Source: JAKVBK01 sp022447275 (lineage in GTDB: Bacteria; Pseudomonadota; Alphaproteobacteria; Rhodobacterales; Rhodobacteraceae). Taken from it: a stretch of 64,000 nucleotides of DNA. Positions 25,418-34,417 of the stretch are shown one piece after another (the first letter of the stretch is position 1; every line of letters begins with the position of its first letter). The translations under genes were made by a program, and so were the position numbers. The notes below the pieces were generated by a model. It was given only the letters and a program-made list of their open reading frames with translations, searched no databases and was not told the origin of the DNA. Where the stretch lies: NCBI GenBank assembly GCA_047125605.1, contig CP138932.1, positions 1,364,001 to 1,428,000 on the forward strand, read 5' to 3'.

Positions 25418-28415
25418 CCTGCTTCTCTCCTTCGCGGTCGTAGAACACTGGATCCACGATCTTGGCTTTGAACACGCGGCCATCAGTGCCGGGGAATTCC
25501 AGCACCTCGCCCATGCGTTCGGGCCCATGTTCGACAAGCCCCATGGCGATGCCGCGTCCAAGGGTTGGCGAATGGTAGGTAGACGTGACCCGGCCAATCA
25601 TGCGGCGGTGGCCCAGTGCATTGTTGCCCGCAGCCACGGCGTAGGCGCCATCGGGCAGCACAGCCCCATCCAGCGTCTCCAGCCCCACAAGCCGCCACCG
25701 GTCATCGCGCACCATGTCGCTGCGCGCCTGTGCTCGTTTGCCCAGATAATCGGCCTTTTTCTTGGAGATCGCCCAGTTCAAACCAAGGTCCTGTGGGATG
25801 ACCGTACCGTCGGTTTCATCCCCGATCATGATAAAGCCCTTCTCGGCCCGCATGATGTGCAGCGCTTCTGTGCCATAGGGCATGGCCCCAAGGTCTGCGC
25901 CCAACCGGTGCAGCGTCTCCCAGAACGCGGCCCCCTGCGAGGCTGGCACCGCGATCTCATAGCTTAACTCGCCAGAGAAGGAGATCCGGAACACACGCGC
26001 CTCAAAGCCGCCCAATGTGCCATCAGACCACGCCATAAAGGGCAAGGAGTCCTTGCTGACATCCATGCCGCCCAGCCGCTCCAGCAGCGTGCGCGCATTG
26101 GGGCCCACAACCGCGACTTGGGCGTATTGCTCGGTCAGGTTGGCAACATATACGTTCCAATCCCACCATTCGCATTGCAGCCAGTCTTCCATCCAGGCGT
26201 GGATTCGATCGGCCCCGCCGGATGTGGTGTGGCACAGGAACGTCTCTTCATCGATCCGCGCCACGACACCGTCATCGCTGAGAAAGCCATTCTCAGAGCA
26301 CATCAAACCATAGCGACACCGCCCCGGTTTCAAGGACGACATCATGTTGGTGTAAAGCATGTCGAGGAATTTGCCTGCATCCGGCCCTTTGACCAAAAGC
26401 TTACCAAGGGTGGAGGCATCCAGCAGGCCGAGCGCCTCGCGGGTGTTTCGCACCTCGCGGGATACGGCCTGCTCAACAGTTTCACGGCCGCGCTGATAGC
26501 AATAGGGGCGCCGCCAGTGACCGACAGGCTCCCAATAGGCGCCGTTGGCATCATGCCATGCGTGCATCGGCGTTTGACGCAGAGGCTGGAACGTGTCGCC
26601 ACGCGCTTCGCCTGCGATCGCCGCCATGGAGATCGGCGTGTAAGGCGGGCGGAACGTGGTGGTGCCCACCTGAGGAATCTCTTCATTCAGCGCTTTAGAA
26701 AGAATTGCCAAACCGTTAATATTACTCAGCTTACCCTGATCTGTTGCCATGCCGAGCGTGGTATAGCGCTTGGTGTGCTCGACACTCTCAAAGCCCTCTC
26801 GTGCCGCCAGTTGCACATCCGAGACCTTCACATCGTTCTGGAAGTCGAGCCACGCCTTTTCGCGCATTGCGATCGGGGCTCCTTCGGGCATCAGCCAAAC
26901 CGGCCGAAGGGGCTCAGCCGGCAGATCTTCGGCCACGGCGGGCGCATCTGAGACGGCGTTGCCGCCAGCCGCAAGGCCCGCAGCAGCCCCCTGGGACTGC
27001 GCATCCGCCAGACAGGCCGACGTGGCCATGGCACCGTTTGAAATACCAGCGGCCCGCACAAAGCCGGCGCCTGTGTGATTTGTCGGCGGCAAGGCAGGAT
27101 CTGGATAAAAATGCGCTTCAGCCTCGGACCATAAAAGTTTTCCGCCGCAATGGCTCCAGAGATGGACAACCGGGGACCAGCCCCCCGACATCGCCACAGC
27201 ATCGCAGGCGACTTCGGTTACGTCCGTGCCGTTCATGGCGCAAACCTTCACACCCGTTACGCGCTTGCCCCCAAGCACACCGGCAATCGCGCCGCCCTTC
27301 CGGATCGCAATTCCAGCCCGCGCGGCCTGTTCGGCCAGCGCCCCGCCGCCCCGTGGGCGGGCATCAACGATCAAGGGCACAGACAGCCCCTGCGCGACAA
27401 GCGCCAGCGCCGTGCGATAGGCATCATCATTGTTCGTCACAACGACCGTGCGCTTGCCGGGCGCCACAGCGAAATTGACCACGTAATCGCGCACAGCCGA
27501 GGCCAGCATGACCCCGGGGATATCATTACCGGCAAAACTCAGCGGGCGTTCGATCGCCCCTGTGGCCGTCACGACTTGTCGGGCCCGGATCTTCCACAAA
27601 CGATGACGCGGTGCCCCTGCCTGTGGCGTGTGATCCGCAACCCGTTCATATCCCAACACATAGCCATGATCGTAAATGCCTGCGCCCATGCAGCGGGCGC
27701 GGATCGTGACGTTCTCCATTTCGGACAGCGTTGCCAGGGTGGCCTGCACCCACGCGTCGGCTGGCATGCCATCAATCACGGTGCCATCGACAACGGCCCG
27801 GCCGCCCCAGTCTGCGGTCTGCTCCAAGAGCAGCACCCGCACGCCGGTGCGCGCAGCAGACAGCGCGGCTTGCAGGCCAGCGATCCCGCCGCCCACAACC
27901 AACACGTCGGTAAACATGTAGAAATGTTCGTAACGGTCGCCGTCGCCTTCCTCGGGCGCCTTTCCAAGGCCTGCGGACTGGCGGATGAACGGCTCAAACA
28001 GGTATTTCCAAGCGTGCCGCGGCGCCATGAATGTCTTGTAGTAGAAGCCGGCCGGCAAAAAACGGGACACATATCCGTTCAAGGCACCGATATCGGTTTC
28101 CAGCGAGGGCCAATGGTTCTGGCTGCCCGCCTCGAGGCCCTCATAGAGCTCGGTTGTGGTAGCCCTTTGATTCGGCTCGAAAAAGGCTCCTTTTCCGAGG
28201 TTCATCAACGCGTTGGGCTCTTCCGCACCGGAGGCCACAACACCGCGCGGGCGGTGATACTTGAAGCTGCGGCCCATGAGCATCTGGTTAGCCCCCAGCA
28301 GCGCGGATGCCAGAGTGTCCCCCGCAAAGCCCTTTTTGGAAGCTCCGTTGAACGCAAAGCGCAGCACTTTGCTGCGGTCAATCAGACGACCGCCCTCACG
28401 CAAACGAAAGCTCAT
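25410..28415 (-). CDS. soxA: Sarcosine oxidase alpha subunit
   Basis: This 1001-residue subunit of the sarcosine (N-methylglycine) oxidase complex carries the NAD and tetrahydrofolate sites and takes up the methyl group as 5,10-methylene-THF. The N-terminal ferredoxin-like region starts FRLREGGRLIDRSKVLRFAF with the segment FKYHRPRGVVASGAEEPNAL. A Rossmann FAD/NAD site follows (DVLVVGGGIAGLQAALSAAR), and the C-terminal aminomethyltransferase (GcvT-like) folate domain begins around residue 600 (YCYQRGRETVEQAVSREVRN, GLLDASTLGKLLVKGPDAG). It starts at ATG 28415; the frame extends further but overlaps soxD coding. It overlaps soxD by 4 bp. Confidence 0.97.
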   Translation of the reverse strand: MSFRLREGGRLIDRSKVLRFAFNGASKKGFAGDTLASALLGANQMLMGRSFKYHRPRGVVASGAEEPNALMNLGKGAFFEPNQRATTTELYEGLEAGSQNHWPSLETDIGALNGYVSRFLPAGFYYKTFMAPRHAWKYLFEPFIRQSAGLGKAPEEGDGDRYEHFYMFTDVLVVGGGIAGLQAALSAARTGVRVLLLEQTADWGGRAVVDGTVIDGMPADAWVQATLATLSEMENVTIRARCMGAGIYDHGYVLGYERVADHTPQAGAPRHRLWKIRARQVVTATGAIERPLSFAGNDIPGVMLASAVRDYVVNFAVAPGKRTVVVTNNDDAYRTALALVAQGLSVPLIVDARPRGGGALAEQAARAGIAIRKGGAIAGVLGGKRVTGVKVCAMNGTDVTEVACDAVAMSGGWSPVVHLWSHCGGKLLWSEAEAHFYPDPALPPTNHTGAGFVRAAGISNGAMATSACLADAQSQGAAAGLAAGGNAVSDAPAVAEDLPAEPLRPVWLMPEGAPIAMREKAWLDFQNDVKVSDVQLAAREGFESVEHTKRYTTLGMATDQGKLSNINGLAILSKALNEEIPQVGTTTFRPPYTPISMAAIAGEARGDTFQPLRQTPMHAWHDANGAYWEPVGHWRRPYCYQRGRETVEQAVSREVRNTREALGLLDASTLGKLLVKGPDAGKFLDMLYTNMMSSLKPGRCRYGLMCSENGFLSDDGVVARIDEETFLCHTTSGGADRIHAWMEDWLQCEWWDWNVYVANLTEQYAQVAVVGPNARTLLERLGGMDVSKDSLPFMAWSDGTLGGFEARVFRISFSGELSYEIAVPASQGAAFWETLHRLGADLGAMPYGTEALHIMRAEKGFIMIGDETDGTVIPQDLGLNWAISKKKADYLGKRAQARSDMVRDDRWRLVGLETLDGAVLPDGAYAVAAGNNALGHRRMIGRVTSTYHSPTLGRGIAMGLVEHGPERMGEVLEFPGTDGRVFKAKIVDPVFYDREGEKQDV

Positions 28416-28735
28416 GCGGGCATCTCCCAACCGGGGCGCTTGGCACGGATCGCTTCGAGCACTTCCTCGGGCGGTTGGGTGGTCTGCGCCAGATAGGTGC
28501 CAAACACCTCTAGGGTGGAGGTGCAGCGCGCGGCCAAAAACCACTTGCCGCAGCCATTTGCGTGGCGCCACCGTTCCAGATGCACCCCCTTGGGATTGTC
28601 CCGCAGGAACAGATAGGCCTCGAAATCCTCATCCGAGGCGCCCGGGCCAAATCGCTTCAGATGGGCCTCGCCGCCAGGGCTGAGTTCGGTTTCATCGGCT
28701 TCAACGCCACAATAGGGACATGTCAAAAGAAGCAT
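28412..28735 (-). CDS. soxD: Sarcosine oxidase delta subunit
   Basis: 107-residue zinc-binding subunit. The knuckle CPYCG is near the N-terminus, with a distal HANGCGKWF supplying further His/Cys ligands. GEAHLKRFGPG, FEAYLFLRDNPKG and RCTSTLEVFGTYLA are family signatures. It stabilises the alpha subunit in the heterotetramer. Its stop overlaps the soxA start (ATGA). Confidence 0.95.
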   Translation of the reverse strand: MLLLTCPYCGVEADETELSPGGEAHLKRFGPGASDEDFEAYLFLRDNPKGVHLERWRHANGCGKWFLAARCTSTLEVFGTYLAQTTQPPEEVLEAIRAKRPGWEMPA

Positions 28736-28840
28736 CAGCGGGCTCCAACGCGGGGTGGTTTCAAACGAAAAAGGCCCGCGGCCCCAAACGGGATCGCAGG
28801 CGCAAAAACGGCCGGGTATGCACGATGTGCAGACGCGGTG

Positions 28841-29017
28841 TTACGGGAAGTAGACTTGCTCGGGCGGGGTTGGCCCACTGGACAGGCCAGTGCCCGTGAA
28901 CGCCACGGAGATGAGACCACCCGCAGCAAGCGACAGTAACACACCCGCGACGAAACCGCCAAGGCGCAGGGTGCGCGACGTTGTCGGGGCAGAGGTGATG
29001 GTGGCGTCAGAAGGCAT
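28841..29017 (-). CDS. Small single-pass membrane protein in the sox cluster
   Basis: 58 residues with one hydrophobic helix (LGGFVAGVLLSLAAGGLISV) and a short hydrophilic tail ending PPEQVYFP. GGGAG precedes ATG 29017 at 8 nt. It lies between soxB and soxD on the same strand with no room for a separate unit, so it is probably co-transcribed. Function unknown. Confidence 0.6.
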   Translation of the reverse strand: MPSDATITSAPTTSRTLRLGGFVAGVLLSLAAGGLISVAFTGTGLSSGPTPPEQVYFP

Positions 29018-29075
29018 GCCTGGGCTCCCAAATTGTTTTGGGGCAAACCTATTGCGCGAGCGCAGTGCTTCAAGG

Positions 29076-29525
29076 TCATTGCGACGCCTCCGCCACACTC
29101 ATCTCGCAAACCATTTGCCACAGGCCCGGCACAAAGGGCTCTGACGCGAAATCGGTGGGTGCCCACGCCGGAAAATCTGTGCCGTCCTGCTTTTGCCAGT
29201 GGGCCTCAACCTCGAGCAGAACGGTATTGCCTCCCGATAGCGTAAAGCGCTCTGTCACGATCATCGGCAGAAAATCAGTCTCCGCCTGCGCCGCCCCGAT
29301 GACCGTCCGTGTCAGGGCCTGCATGATCACGCCCTCCCCCGCGCTGGTTTCGATCACGTTCAGCGGCTGGGGCACGATCCCTCCCCATACGGTGACGAGG
29401 CCCTGCTCAGGCTCGAGGATGTAGCCCAGATTGCTGTCTTCGTAGAAGCAATGAAATGCGGCCTGCAGCGGACCCGCTGCAAGCAATGTGCACACCACAG
29501 ACAGGGTGAGCACGCGCCGGTGCAT
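29076..29525 (-). CDS. Exported protein of unknown function in the sox cluster
   Basis: 149 residues: signal peptide RRVLTLSVVCTLLAAGPLQA, then a mature part with two cysteines (FHCFYED near the N-terminus and QMVCEMS near the C-terminus) and the beta-rich segment GLVTVWGGIVPQPLNVIETS. Its ATG overlaps the soxB stop by one base (TGATG), so it is tightly coupled to soxB. A periplasmic protein inserted between genes of a cytosolic oxidase is unexpected. No family recognised. Confidence 0.7.
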   Translation of the reverse strand: MHRRVLTLSVVCTLLAAGPLQAAFHCFYEDSNLGYILEPEQGLVTVWGGIVPQPLNVIETSAGEGVIMQALTRTVIGAAQAETDFLPMIVTERFTLSGGNTVLLEVEAHWQKQDGTDFPAWAPTDFASEPFVPGLWQMVCEMSVAEASQ

Positions 29526-30769
29526 CAGTGGGCCACCCCAGCGGCCACGCTTTCGTCGATAAAGCGGCCTGCCTTGAACCGGTTCATTGTGAATTCCGCT
29601 GCCAGCGGGCTTTCGCCCTTGGCCATCAGCTCTGCCATGGCCCAGCCGGAGCCCGGGATGGCCTTGAAGCCCCCGGTGCCCCATCCGCAATTCACAAAGC
29701 AATTGCCCAGGGGCGTCTTCGAGATGATCGGCGAGCGGTCACCCGTCATGTCGACAATGCCGCCCCATTGGCGCAACATCTTCAGTCGGCTGATCATCGG
29801 GAAAGTTTCGATCAGTGCGCGCACGGTTTCCTCGATGTGATGGAAACTGCCCCGCTGGGTATAGTTGTTATAGCCGTCGGCGCCCCCGCCGATGACCATC
29901 TCGCCCTTGTCGGACTGGCTCATGTAGCCATGCACAGTGTTGGCCATCACAACCACATCCATGCAAGGCTTGATTGGTTCGGACACAAGCGCCTGCAGCG
30001 CCACGGACTCGATCGGAAGCCGGAAACCGGCCATATCTGCCAGCACGCCAGAATGGCCCGCAACCACGATCCCCAACTTGTCACAATCAATCGGGCCCTT
30101 GGTGGTTTCGACACCCATGACCTGCCCATTGGAAGAGCGCACCCCCGTGACTTCACATTTCTGGATGATGTCCATGCCCATATCGGAACATGCCCGCGCA
30201 TAGCCCCAGGCGACCGCATCGTGGCGCGCAGTGCCGCCACGCGCCTGCCACAGACCGCCCAACACAGGGTAGCGTGGCCCGTCCAGATTGATGATGGGCA
30301 CCAGTTTCTTGACTTCCTCCGGAGAGATAAAGCGCGTGCTCACGCCCTGATGCTGGTTGGCATGGGCCGTGCGCTGGTAGCCGCGCACCTCATGGTGGGT
30401 TTGGGCCAGCATGATGACGCCGCGCGGGCTAAACATCACATTATAGTTGAGGTCTTGGCTCATCGTCTCATAGAGCGAGCGGGCCTTCTCATAGATCGCC
30501 GCAGAGGGATCCTGCAGGTAGTTCGAGCGGATGATCGTGGTGTTGCGGCCCGTATTGCCCCCTCCCAGCCAACCTTTCTCGATCACGGCCACGTTTTTCA
30601 GACCGTGGTTCTTTCCCAGGTAGTAGGCTGTTGCCAGCCCGTGCCCGCCGGCCCCAACGATGATGGCATCGTATTTCTTGCGCGGCTCAGGGCTGCGCCA
30701 GGCGCGCTCCCAGCCCTGATGATGGCGGGCAGCTTCCCGGGCGATGGCAAAGGCAGAATAGCGTCGCAT
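29525..30769 (-). CDS. soxB: Sarcosine oxidase beta subunit
   Basis: This 414-residue catalytic flavoprotein subunit oxidises sarcosine to glycine, producing H2O2 or 5,10-methylene-THF with the alpha subunit. The FAD-binding motif is DAIIVGAGGHGLATAYYLGK (about residues 34-53), the interface motif is GGGNTGRNTTIIRSNYLQDP, and the DAO-type C-terminal blocks are VIGGGADGYNNYTQRG, WGGIVDMTGDRSPII and NCGWGTGGFKAIPGSG. ATG 30769 is preceded by AGGAAG. It is the first gene of the soxB-orf-orf-soxD-soxA-soxG cluster, divergent from ccmI. Confidence 0.97.
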   Translation of the reverse strand: MRRYSAFAIAREAARHHQGWERAWRSPEPRKKYDAIIVGAGGHGLATAYYLGKNHGLKNVAVIEKGWLGGGNTGRNTTIIRSNYLQDPSAAIYEKARSLYETMSQDLNYNVMFSPRGVIMLAQTHHEVRGYQRTAHANQHQGVSTRFISPEEVKKLVPIINLDGPRYPVLGGLWQARGGTARHDAVAWGYARACSDMGMDIIQKCEVTGVRSSNGQVMGVETTKGPIDCDKLGIVVAGHSGVLADMAGFRLPIESVALQALVSEPIKPCMDVVVMANTVHGYMSQSDKGEMVIGGGADGYNNYTQRGSFHHIEETVRALIETFPMISRLKMLRQWGGIVDMTGDRSPIISKTPLGNCFVNCGWGTGGFKAIPGSGWAMAELMAKGESPLAAEFTMNRFKAGRFIDESVAAGVAH

Positions 30770-31025
30770 GGGCGTCTTCCTCTTGGCTGGCGTCAAGGCA
30801 CGGTCGTCGGTCGCGGAGCAAGGGCACAAAAACGTGATGGTGACCATATAATATCGCGGTTTTGAGGCCAAAGCCAATCTGGCACAGGTCGCACAGCGGC
30901 ACATTTCGTCCTAACTGCGACAGGTGATGCATTCCGGACGCGGCGAGTTGCCCCGAGGATGCGTTGGCCCCTTTCCCGCAGTGCCCATGCGGCTTACCTA
31001 GGGAGGGACATATAAGGAGATTTGC

Positions 31026-32279
31026 ATGTTTTGGGTTGTTGCCGCGGGAATGGCACTTGTCGTAACCGCGACGCTTGTCCTGACAGCGATGCGTGCGGGT
31101 GCGCCGCAAGACAGCGCTGTGGCTCAGGAGCAAGCGCAATCCATGGCAGACGACCCCCAGATGTCGGTCTACCGCGATCAGTTGGAAGCCGTTTCCCGCG
31201 ATGTGGCGCGCGGCACGGTGGCCCCTGAAGAGGCCGAACGCTTGCGCACCGAGATCGCACGTCGACTGCTGGATGCGGACAAGGCCCGGGCCGAAGCCCC
31301 CCGTAGCGCGCCCCGCACAGCGACGCTGATCCTCGCAGCTGCGATTGGCACAACAGTCATTGGCGGCGCTCTGCTCGGCTACGCCAGGCTTGGCGCGCCC
31401 GGCTACCCTGATCTGCCCCTTGCGCACCGGCTGGAGCTTGCAGCAGAAGCCGCAGCCAACCGGCCCGGCTTTGAGGCGTTCATGTCCCAATTGCCGCCAG
31501 AGCCAAAGCCAACCCTCGATCCCGAATTTGCAGATTTGTACGGCAAGCTGCAGGCCGCACTGGAGGCCAATCCAGACGATCCGCGCGGTCTGGAATTGAT
31601 GGTCCAGTTCGCGCCGCGCACCGGTGATTTGCTGGCCGCAGCGCAGGCACAGGGCCGCCTCAACCGATTGCCCGGCGCCACACCTACGGCAGAGGATTGG
31701 GCCAATGAGGCCGATCTGCTGATCTTGGCCACGCAGGGCTATGTCTCGCCCGAGGCAGAAGCTGCGCTGCAACGCACACTGCAGGCTGATCCCCGCAACC
31801 CGGTGGCACGTTTCTACATGGGGTTGATGTACACCCAGACAGGCCGTCCGGATCTGGCGTTCGCAATCTGGCGCCCGTTGCTGGAGGAAAGTCAGCCCGA
31901 AGATCCATGGGTGCCCCCGATCCGTTCTCAGATCGAAGAGGTCGCCACGGCTGCGGGGATCGCCTACGAACTCCCGCCCATCGACGCGGGCACACGCGGG
32001 CCATCCGCCGCCGATATCGAGGCCGCCAGCGAGATGGATGCCGATGACCGAATGGCAATGATCGAAAACATGGTCGAGGGCCTGAGCACCCGTCTGGCCG
32101 AAGAAGGGGGCGGGCCTGCTGAATGGGCGCAATTGATCCGTGCGCTTGGCGTGCTCGGACGGGTGGAACAGGCCGCAACCATTTGGCTTGAGGCCCAGCG
32201 CCTGTTCACCGATCCCGACAGCATCGCCCCGATCCGCGAAGCCGCCCGTGCTGCAGGCGTGGCAGGGGTGCAGCAATGA
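31026..32279 (+). CDS. ccmI: c-type cytochrome biogenesis protein CcmI
   Basis: 417 residues, inner-membrane with a periplasmic TPR domain. TM1 is FWVVAAGMALVVTATLVLTA; a cytoplasmic coiled segment follows (YRDQLEAVSRDVARGTVAPE). TM2 is LILAAAIGTTVIGGALLGYA, and TPR repeats follow (ALEANPDDPRGLELMVQF, AALQRTLQADPRNPVARFYM). CcmI binds apocytochrome c and presents it for haem ligation. AAGGAG precedes the ATG. Other ccm genes are not adjacent here. It overlaps ruvX by 4 bp. Confidence 0.93.
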   Translation: MFWVVAAGMALVVTATLVLTAMRAGAPQDSAVAQEQAQSMADDPQMSVYRDQLEAVSRDVARGTVAPEEAERLRTEIARRLLDADKARAEAPRSAPRTATLILAAAIGTTVIGGALLGYARLGAPGYPDLPLAHRLELAAEAAANRPGFEAFMSQLPPEPKPTLDPEFADLYGKLQAALEANPDDPRGLELMVQFAPRTGDLLAAAQAQGRLNRLPGATPTAEDWANEADLLILATQGYVSPEAEAALQRTLQADPRNPVARFYMGLMYTQTGRPDLAFAIWRPLLEESQPEDPWVPPIRSQIEEVATAAGIAYELPPIDAGTRGPSAADIEAASEMDADDRMAMIENMVEGLSTRLAEEGGGPAEWAQLIRALGVLGRVEQAATIWLEAQRLFTDPDSIAPIREAARAAGVAGVQQ

Positions 32280-32755
32280 TCTACGAAACCCTCGAAGAAT
32301 TTTCGCAAGCCGTGCCGCCCCTGCGCGCCATTGCCGGTCTGGATTTCGGCACCAAGACGATCGGCGTTGCCGTCTCGGACGGGCTGGCACAGGTCGCCAC
32401 GCCGCTCACAACAATCCGGCGCAAGAAATTCAGCGCAGATGGCGCGGCGTTGCAGCAAATCCTTGCAGAGCGCCAGATCGCTGGCCTCGTGCTAGGGCTG
32501 CCCCGCAATATGGACGGCTCCGAAGGCCCGCGCTGCCAATCCACGCGGGCCTTTGCCCGCAATCTCACGCAGCTCATCGATCTGCCGATTTCCTTCTGGG
32601 ATGAGAGATTATCGACCGTGATGGCGGAAAAAGCCCTTCTCGAGGCGGATACAAGCAGGAAACGCCGTGCGGAAGTGATTGACCATGTGGCTGCGGGCGT
32701 CATCTTGCAGGGGGCGCTTGACCGGCTTGGTCATCTACGGGCCGGGCGTGGCTGA
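32276..32755 (+). CDS. ruvX: Putative pre-16S rRNA nuclease / Holliday junction resolvase RuvX (YqgF)
   Basis: This 159-residue RNase H-fold protein has the conserved first strand GLDFGTKTIGVAVSD with the catalytic Asp, the block VLGLPRNMDGSEGPRCQSTR, and FWDERLSTVMAEKALLEADT followed by the C-terminal IDHVAAGVILQGAL. Family members finish the 5' end of 16S rRNA and have been proposed as resolvases. Its start overlaps the ccmI stop (ATGA). Confidence 0.94.
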   Translation: MIYETLEEFSQAVPPLRAIAGLDFGTKTIGVAVSDGLAQVATPLTTIRRKKFSADGAALQQILAERQIAGLVLGLPRNMDGSEGPRCQSTRAFARNLTQLIDLPISFWDERLSTVMAEKALLEADTSRKRRAEVIDHVAAGVILQGALDRLGHLRAGRG

Positions 32756-32858
32756 GGCACAGGATGGGCTGCACGCAGGCTTCGCTGCAGTGCCAAAGCT
32801 CAAGAGAACAAAACGCGTGGCGCAGAACCACGCCGTGGCGAGGGAAAGTATCGAGCAA

Positions 32859-33095
32859 ATGACAGACAAGGTTTGGCGACGCGACGAGATTGAAAGCCCC
32901 TGCATCAAGATCTGTGTCGTGCACCCGGAAACCCGCCTGTGTACCGGGTGCCTGCGCTCCATCGACGAGATCACGCAGTGGTCGCGCATGTCCCATGAGG
33001 ATCGCCGCGAGATCATGGAAAGCCTGCCCGCCCGCGAAGCCCTGCACAAAAAACGCAGGGGCGGACGCGCCGCCCGATTGAAACGCAAAGCCTGA
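32859..33095 (+). CDS. DUF1289 domain-containing protein
   Basis: 78 residues with the DUF1289 pattern ESPCIKICVVHPETRLCTGC followed by LRSIDEITQWSRMSHEDRRE; the four Cys (C-x3-C-x8-C-x2-C) suggest metal or Fe-S binding. The basic C-terminus (KKRRGGRAARLKRKA) could bind nucleic acid. The start at ATG 32859 is the simplest; the frame is open upstream and overlaps ruvX. Function unknown. Confidence 0.82.
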   Translation: MTDKVWRRDEIESPCIKICVVHPETRLCTGCLRSIDEITQWSRMSHEDRREIMESLPAREALHKKRRGGRAARLKRKA

Positions 33096-33230
33096 TCCTG
33101 CTTGCGGCTAGATGCACAGCCCCTGTGCCTCCGTGTGACGCAGGCCTGCATCAACGCCACACGCGAAAAGCTGGGGCTTTACCTCAGCCTGCCACCCCTC
33201 TATTTATGATAGAAATTGTAAGAGGTTTTC

Positions 33231-33605
33231 ATGTCCTCGGATACCCAGACATCCAACCCAGAAATCGACGGCGCACCGCTGATCAAGCCGTCGACCACGG
33301 ATCACCCCTTGTTCGACAGCATCGTCGAAGCCTGCCGGTCTGTGTTTGACCCTGAAATCCCCGTCAACATCTACGATCTGGGCCTCGTTTATACGATTTC
33401 CGTCGATGACGAAAACGCAGTGAAAGTGCTCATGACGCTCACCGCCCCTGGCTGCCCAGTCGCCGGTGAAATGCCCGGCTGGCTGGCGGATGCGATCGAG
33501 CCACTGCCTGGGGTCAAGCAAGTGGACGTTGAAATCACTTGGGATCCTCCCTGGGGTATGGACATGATGTCCGACGAAGCCCGCCTTGAATTGGGCTTCA
33601 TGTAA
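33231..33605 (+). CDS. sufT: SufT-type Fe-S cluster assembly factor (MIP18/DUF59)
   Basis: 124 residues with the MIP18 family pattern FDPEIPVNIYDLGLVYTISV and the conserved cysteine in LTAPGCPVAGEMP, plus VDVEITWDPPWGMDMMSDEA. SufT-like proteins assist Fe-S protein maturation. AGAGG precedes the ATG at 8 nt. An A-type carrier gene follows 165 bp downstream, supporting an Fe-S role, although the sufBCDS genes are not here. A hairpin terminator follows. Confidence 0.93.
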   Translation: MSSDTQTSNPEIDGAPLIKPSTTDHPLFDSIVEACRSVFDPEIPVNIYDLGLVYTISVDDENAVKVLMTLTAPGCPVAGEMPGWLADAIEPLPGVKQVDVEITWDPPWGMDMMSDEARLELGFM

Positions 33606-33624
33606 ACGACATGTCTCCGAGTCC

Positions 33625-33650
33625 GGGCCGCCACAACGCGGCCCTTTCTC
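33625..33650 (+). terminator. Hairpin terminator after the sufT-like gene
   Basis: GGGCCGC (33625-33631) and GCGGCCC (33638-33644) pair around CACAAC and are followed by TTTCTC. Confidence 0.75.
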
Positions 33651-33770
33651 GTTACCGCTCATTGCCGTGCCCAGCGCGGCCCCGTCTCACCCACGCACGC
33701 CATCACGTCATCTTGAGATCATGCTTCAGAGCGCCTATCTTGCTCAATAGCATCATGCAGGAGCCCTTCC

Positions 33771-34151
33771 ATGTTTGGCATTCCCGGCAAACAAGCCGTC
33801 ACCATTACGCCCAAGGCGAGCGCCCAAATCGTCAAGTTGATGACGAAGGACGCCAAGCAAGGCCTGCGGATTGGCATCAAGAAGGGTGGCTGCGCGGGCA
33901 TGGAATACACCATGGAATATGTCGACGAAATCGATCCGATGGACGAGGTCGTCGAACAAGATGGCGCCCGCGTGATGATCGCCCCGATGGCACAGATGTT
34001 CCTTTTCGGCACTGAAATCGACTACGAAGTCTCCCTGCTCGAAGCCAGCTTCAAATTCCGCAACCCCAATGTGGAAGACGCCTGCGGCTGCGGAGAATCG
34101 ATCAAGTTCAAAGACGTGGACGCGCTTGCAGCCGAGCAAAAGCAAGGCTGA
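33771..34151 (+). CDS. A-type Fe-S carrier (HesB/IscA/SufA family)
   Basis: 126 residues. The three cluster-binding cysteines are present: GGCAGMEYTM and the C-terminal DACGCGESIKF. The start region TITPKASAQIVKLM is typical. It ferries Fe-S clusters to apo-proteins. The ribosome binding site AGGAG lies before the ATG. Whether it is the IscA, SufA or ErpA orthologue cannot be settled from sequence alone; proximity to the sufT-like gene favours the SUF system. Confidence 0.93.
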   Translation: MFGIPGKQAVTITPKASAQIVKLMTKDAKQGLRIGIKKGGCAGMEYTMEYVDEIDPMDEVVEQDGARVMIAPMAQMFLFGTEIDYEVSLLEASFKFRNPNVEDACGCGESIKFKDVDALAAEQKQG

Positions 34152-34417
34152 TCGCTCCGCGTGCAGCGCTGCGATACATTTAAGCATCACCCCGCCAAAC
34201 ACCGTCTCAAGGGGGCCTGCGCCTGCGATTGCAGAAAGCCACCGAGCACAGACGCAGACCGCGCCCAAGTAAGCTAAGACATCTCGTCCAAGGTCATCTT
34301 GGCAAAAATACTCAAAAAATGCGTCTTAAAGGCTGCATAGGCCATACCGCCGCTTGACCCGGCCCGCCGCACTTGTCACCCCTCACCTGTCAGATGAAAG
34401 ACAAAAAGGGATTTGAG

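Noticed and set aside
27150..28496. 448-codon frame antisense to soxA
   Set aside because: The sarcosine oxidase alpha subunit on the minus strand is clear, so this is a shadow frame.
30687..32390. 567-codon frame antisense to ccmI
   Set aside because: CcmI on the plus strand has expected TM and TPR segments; the antisense product has no recognisable domain.
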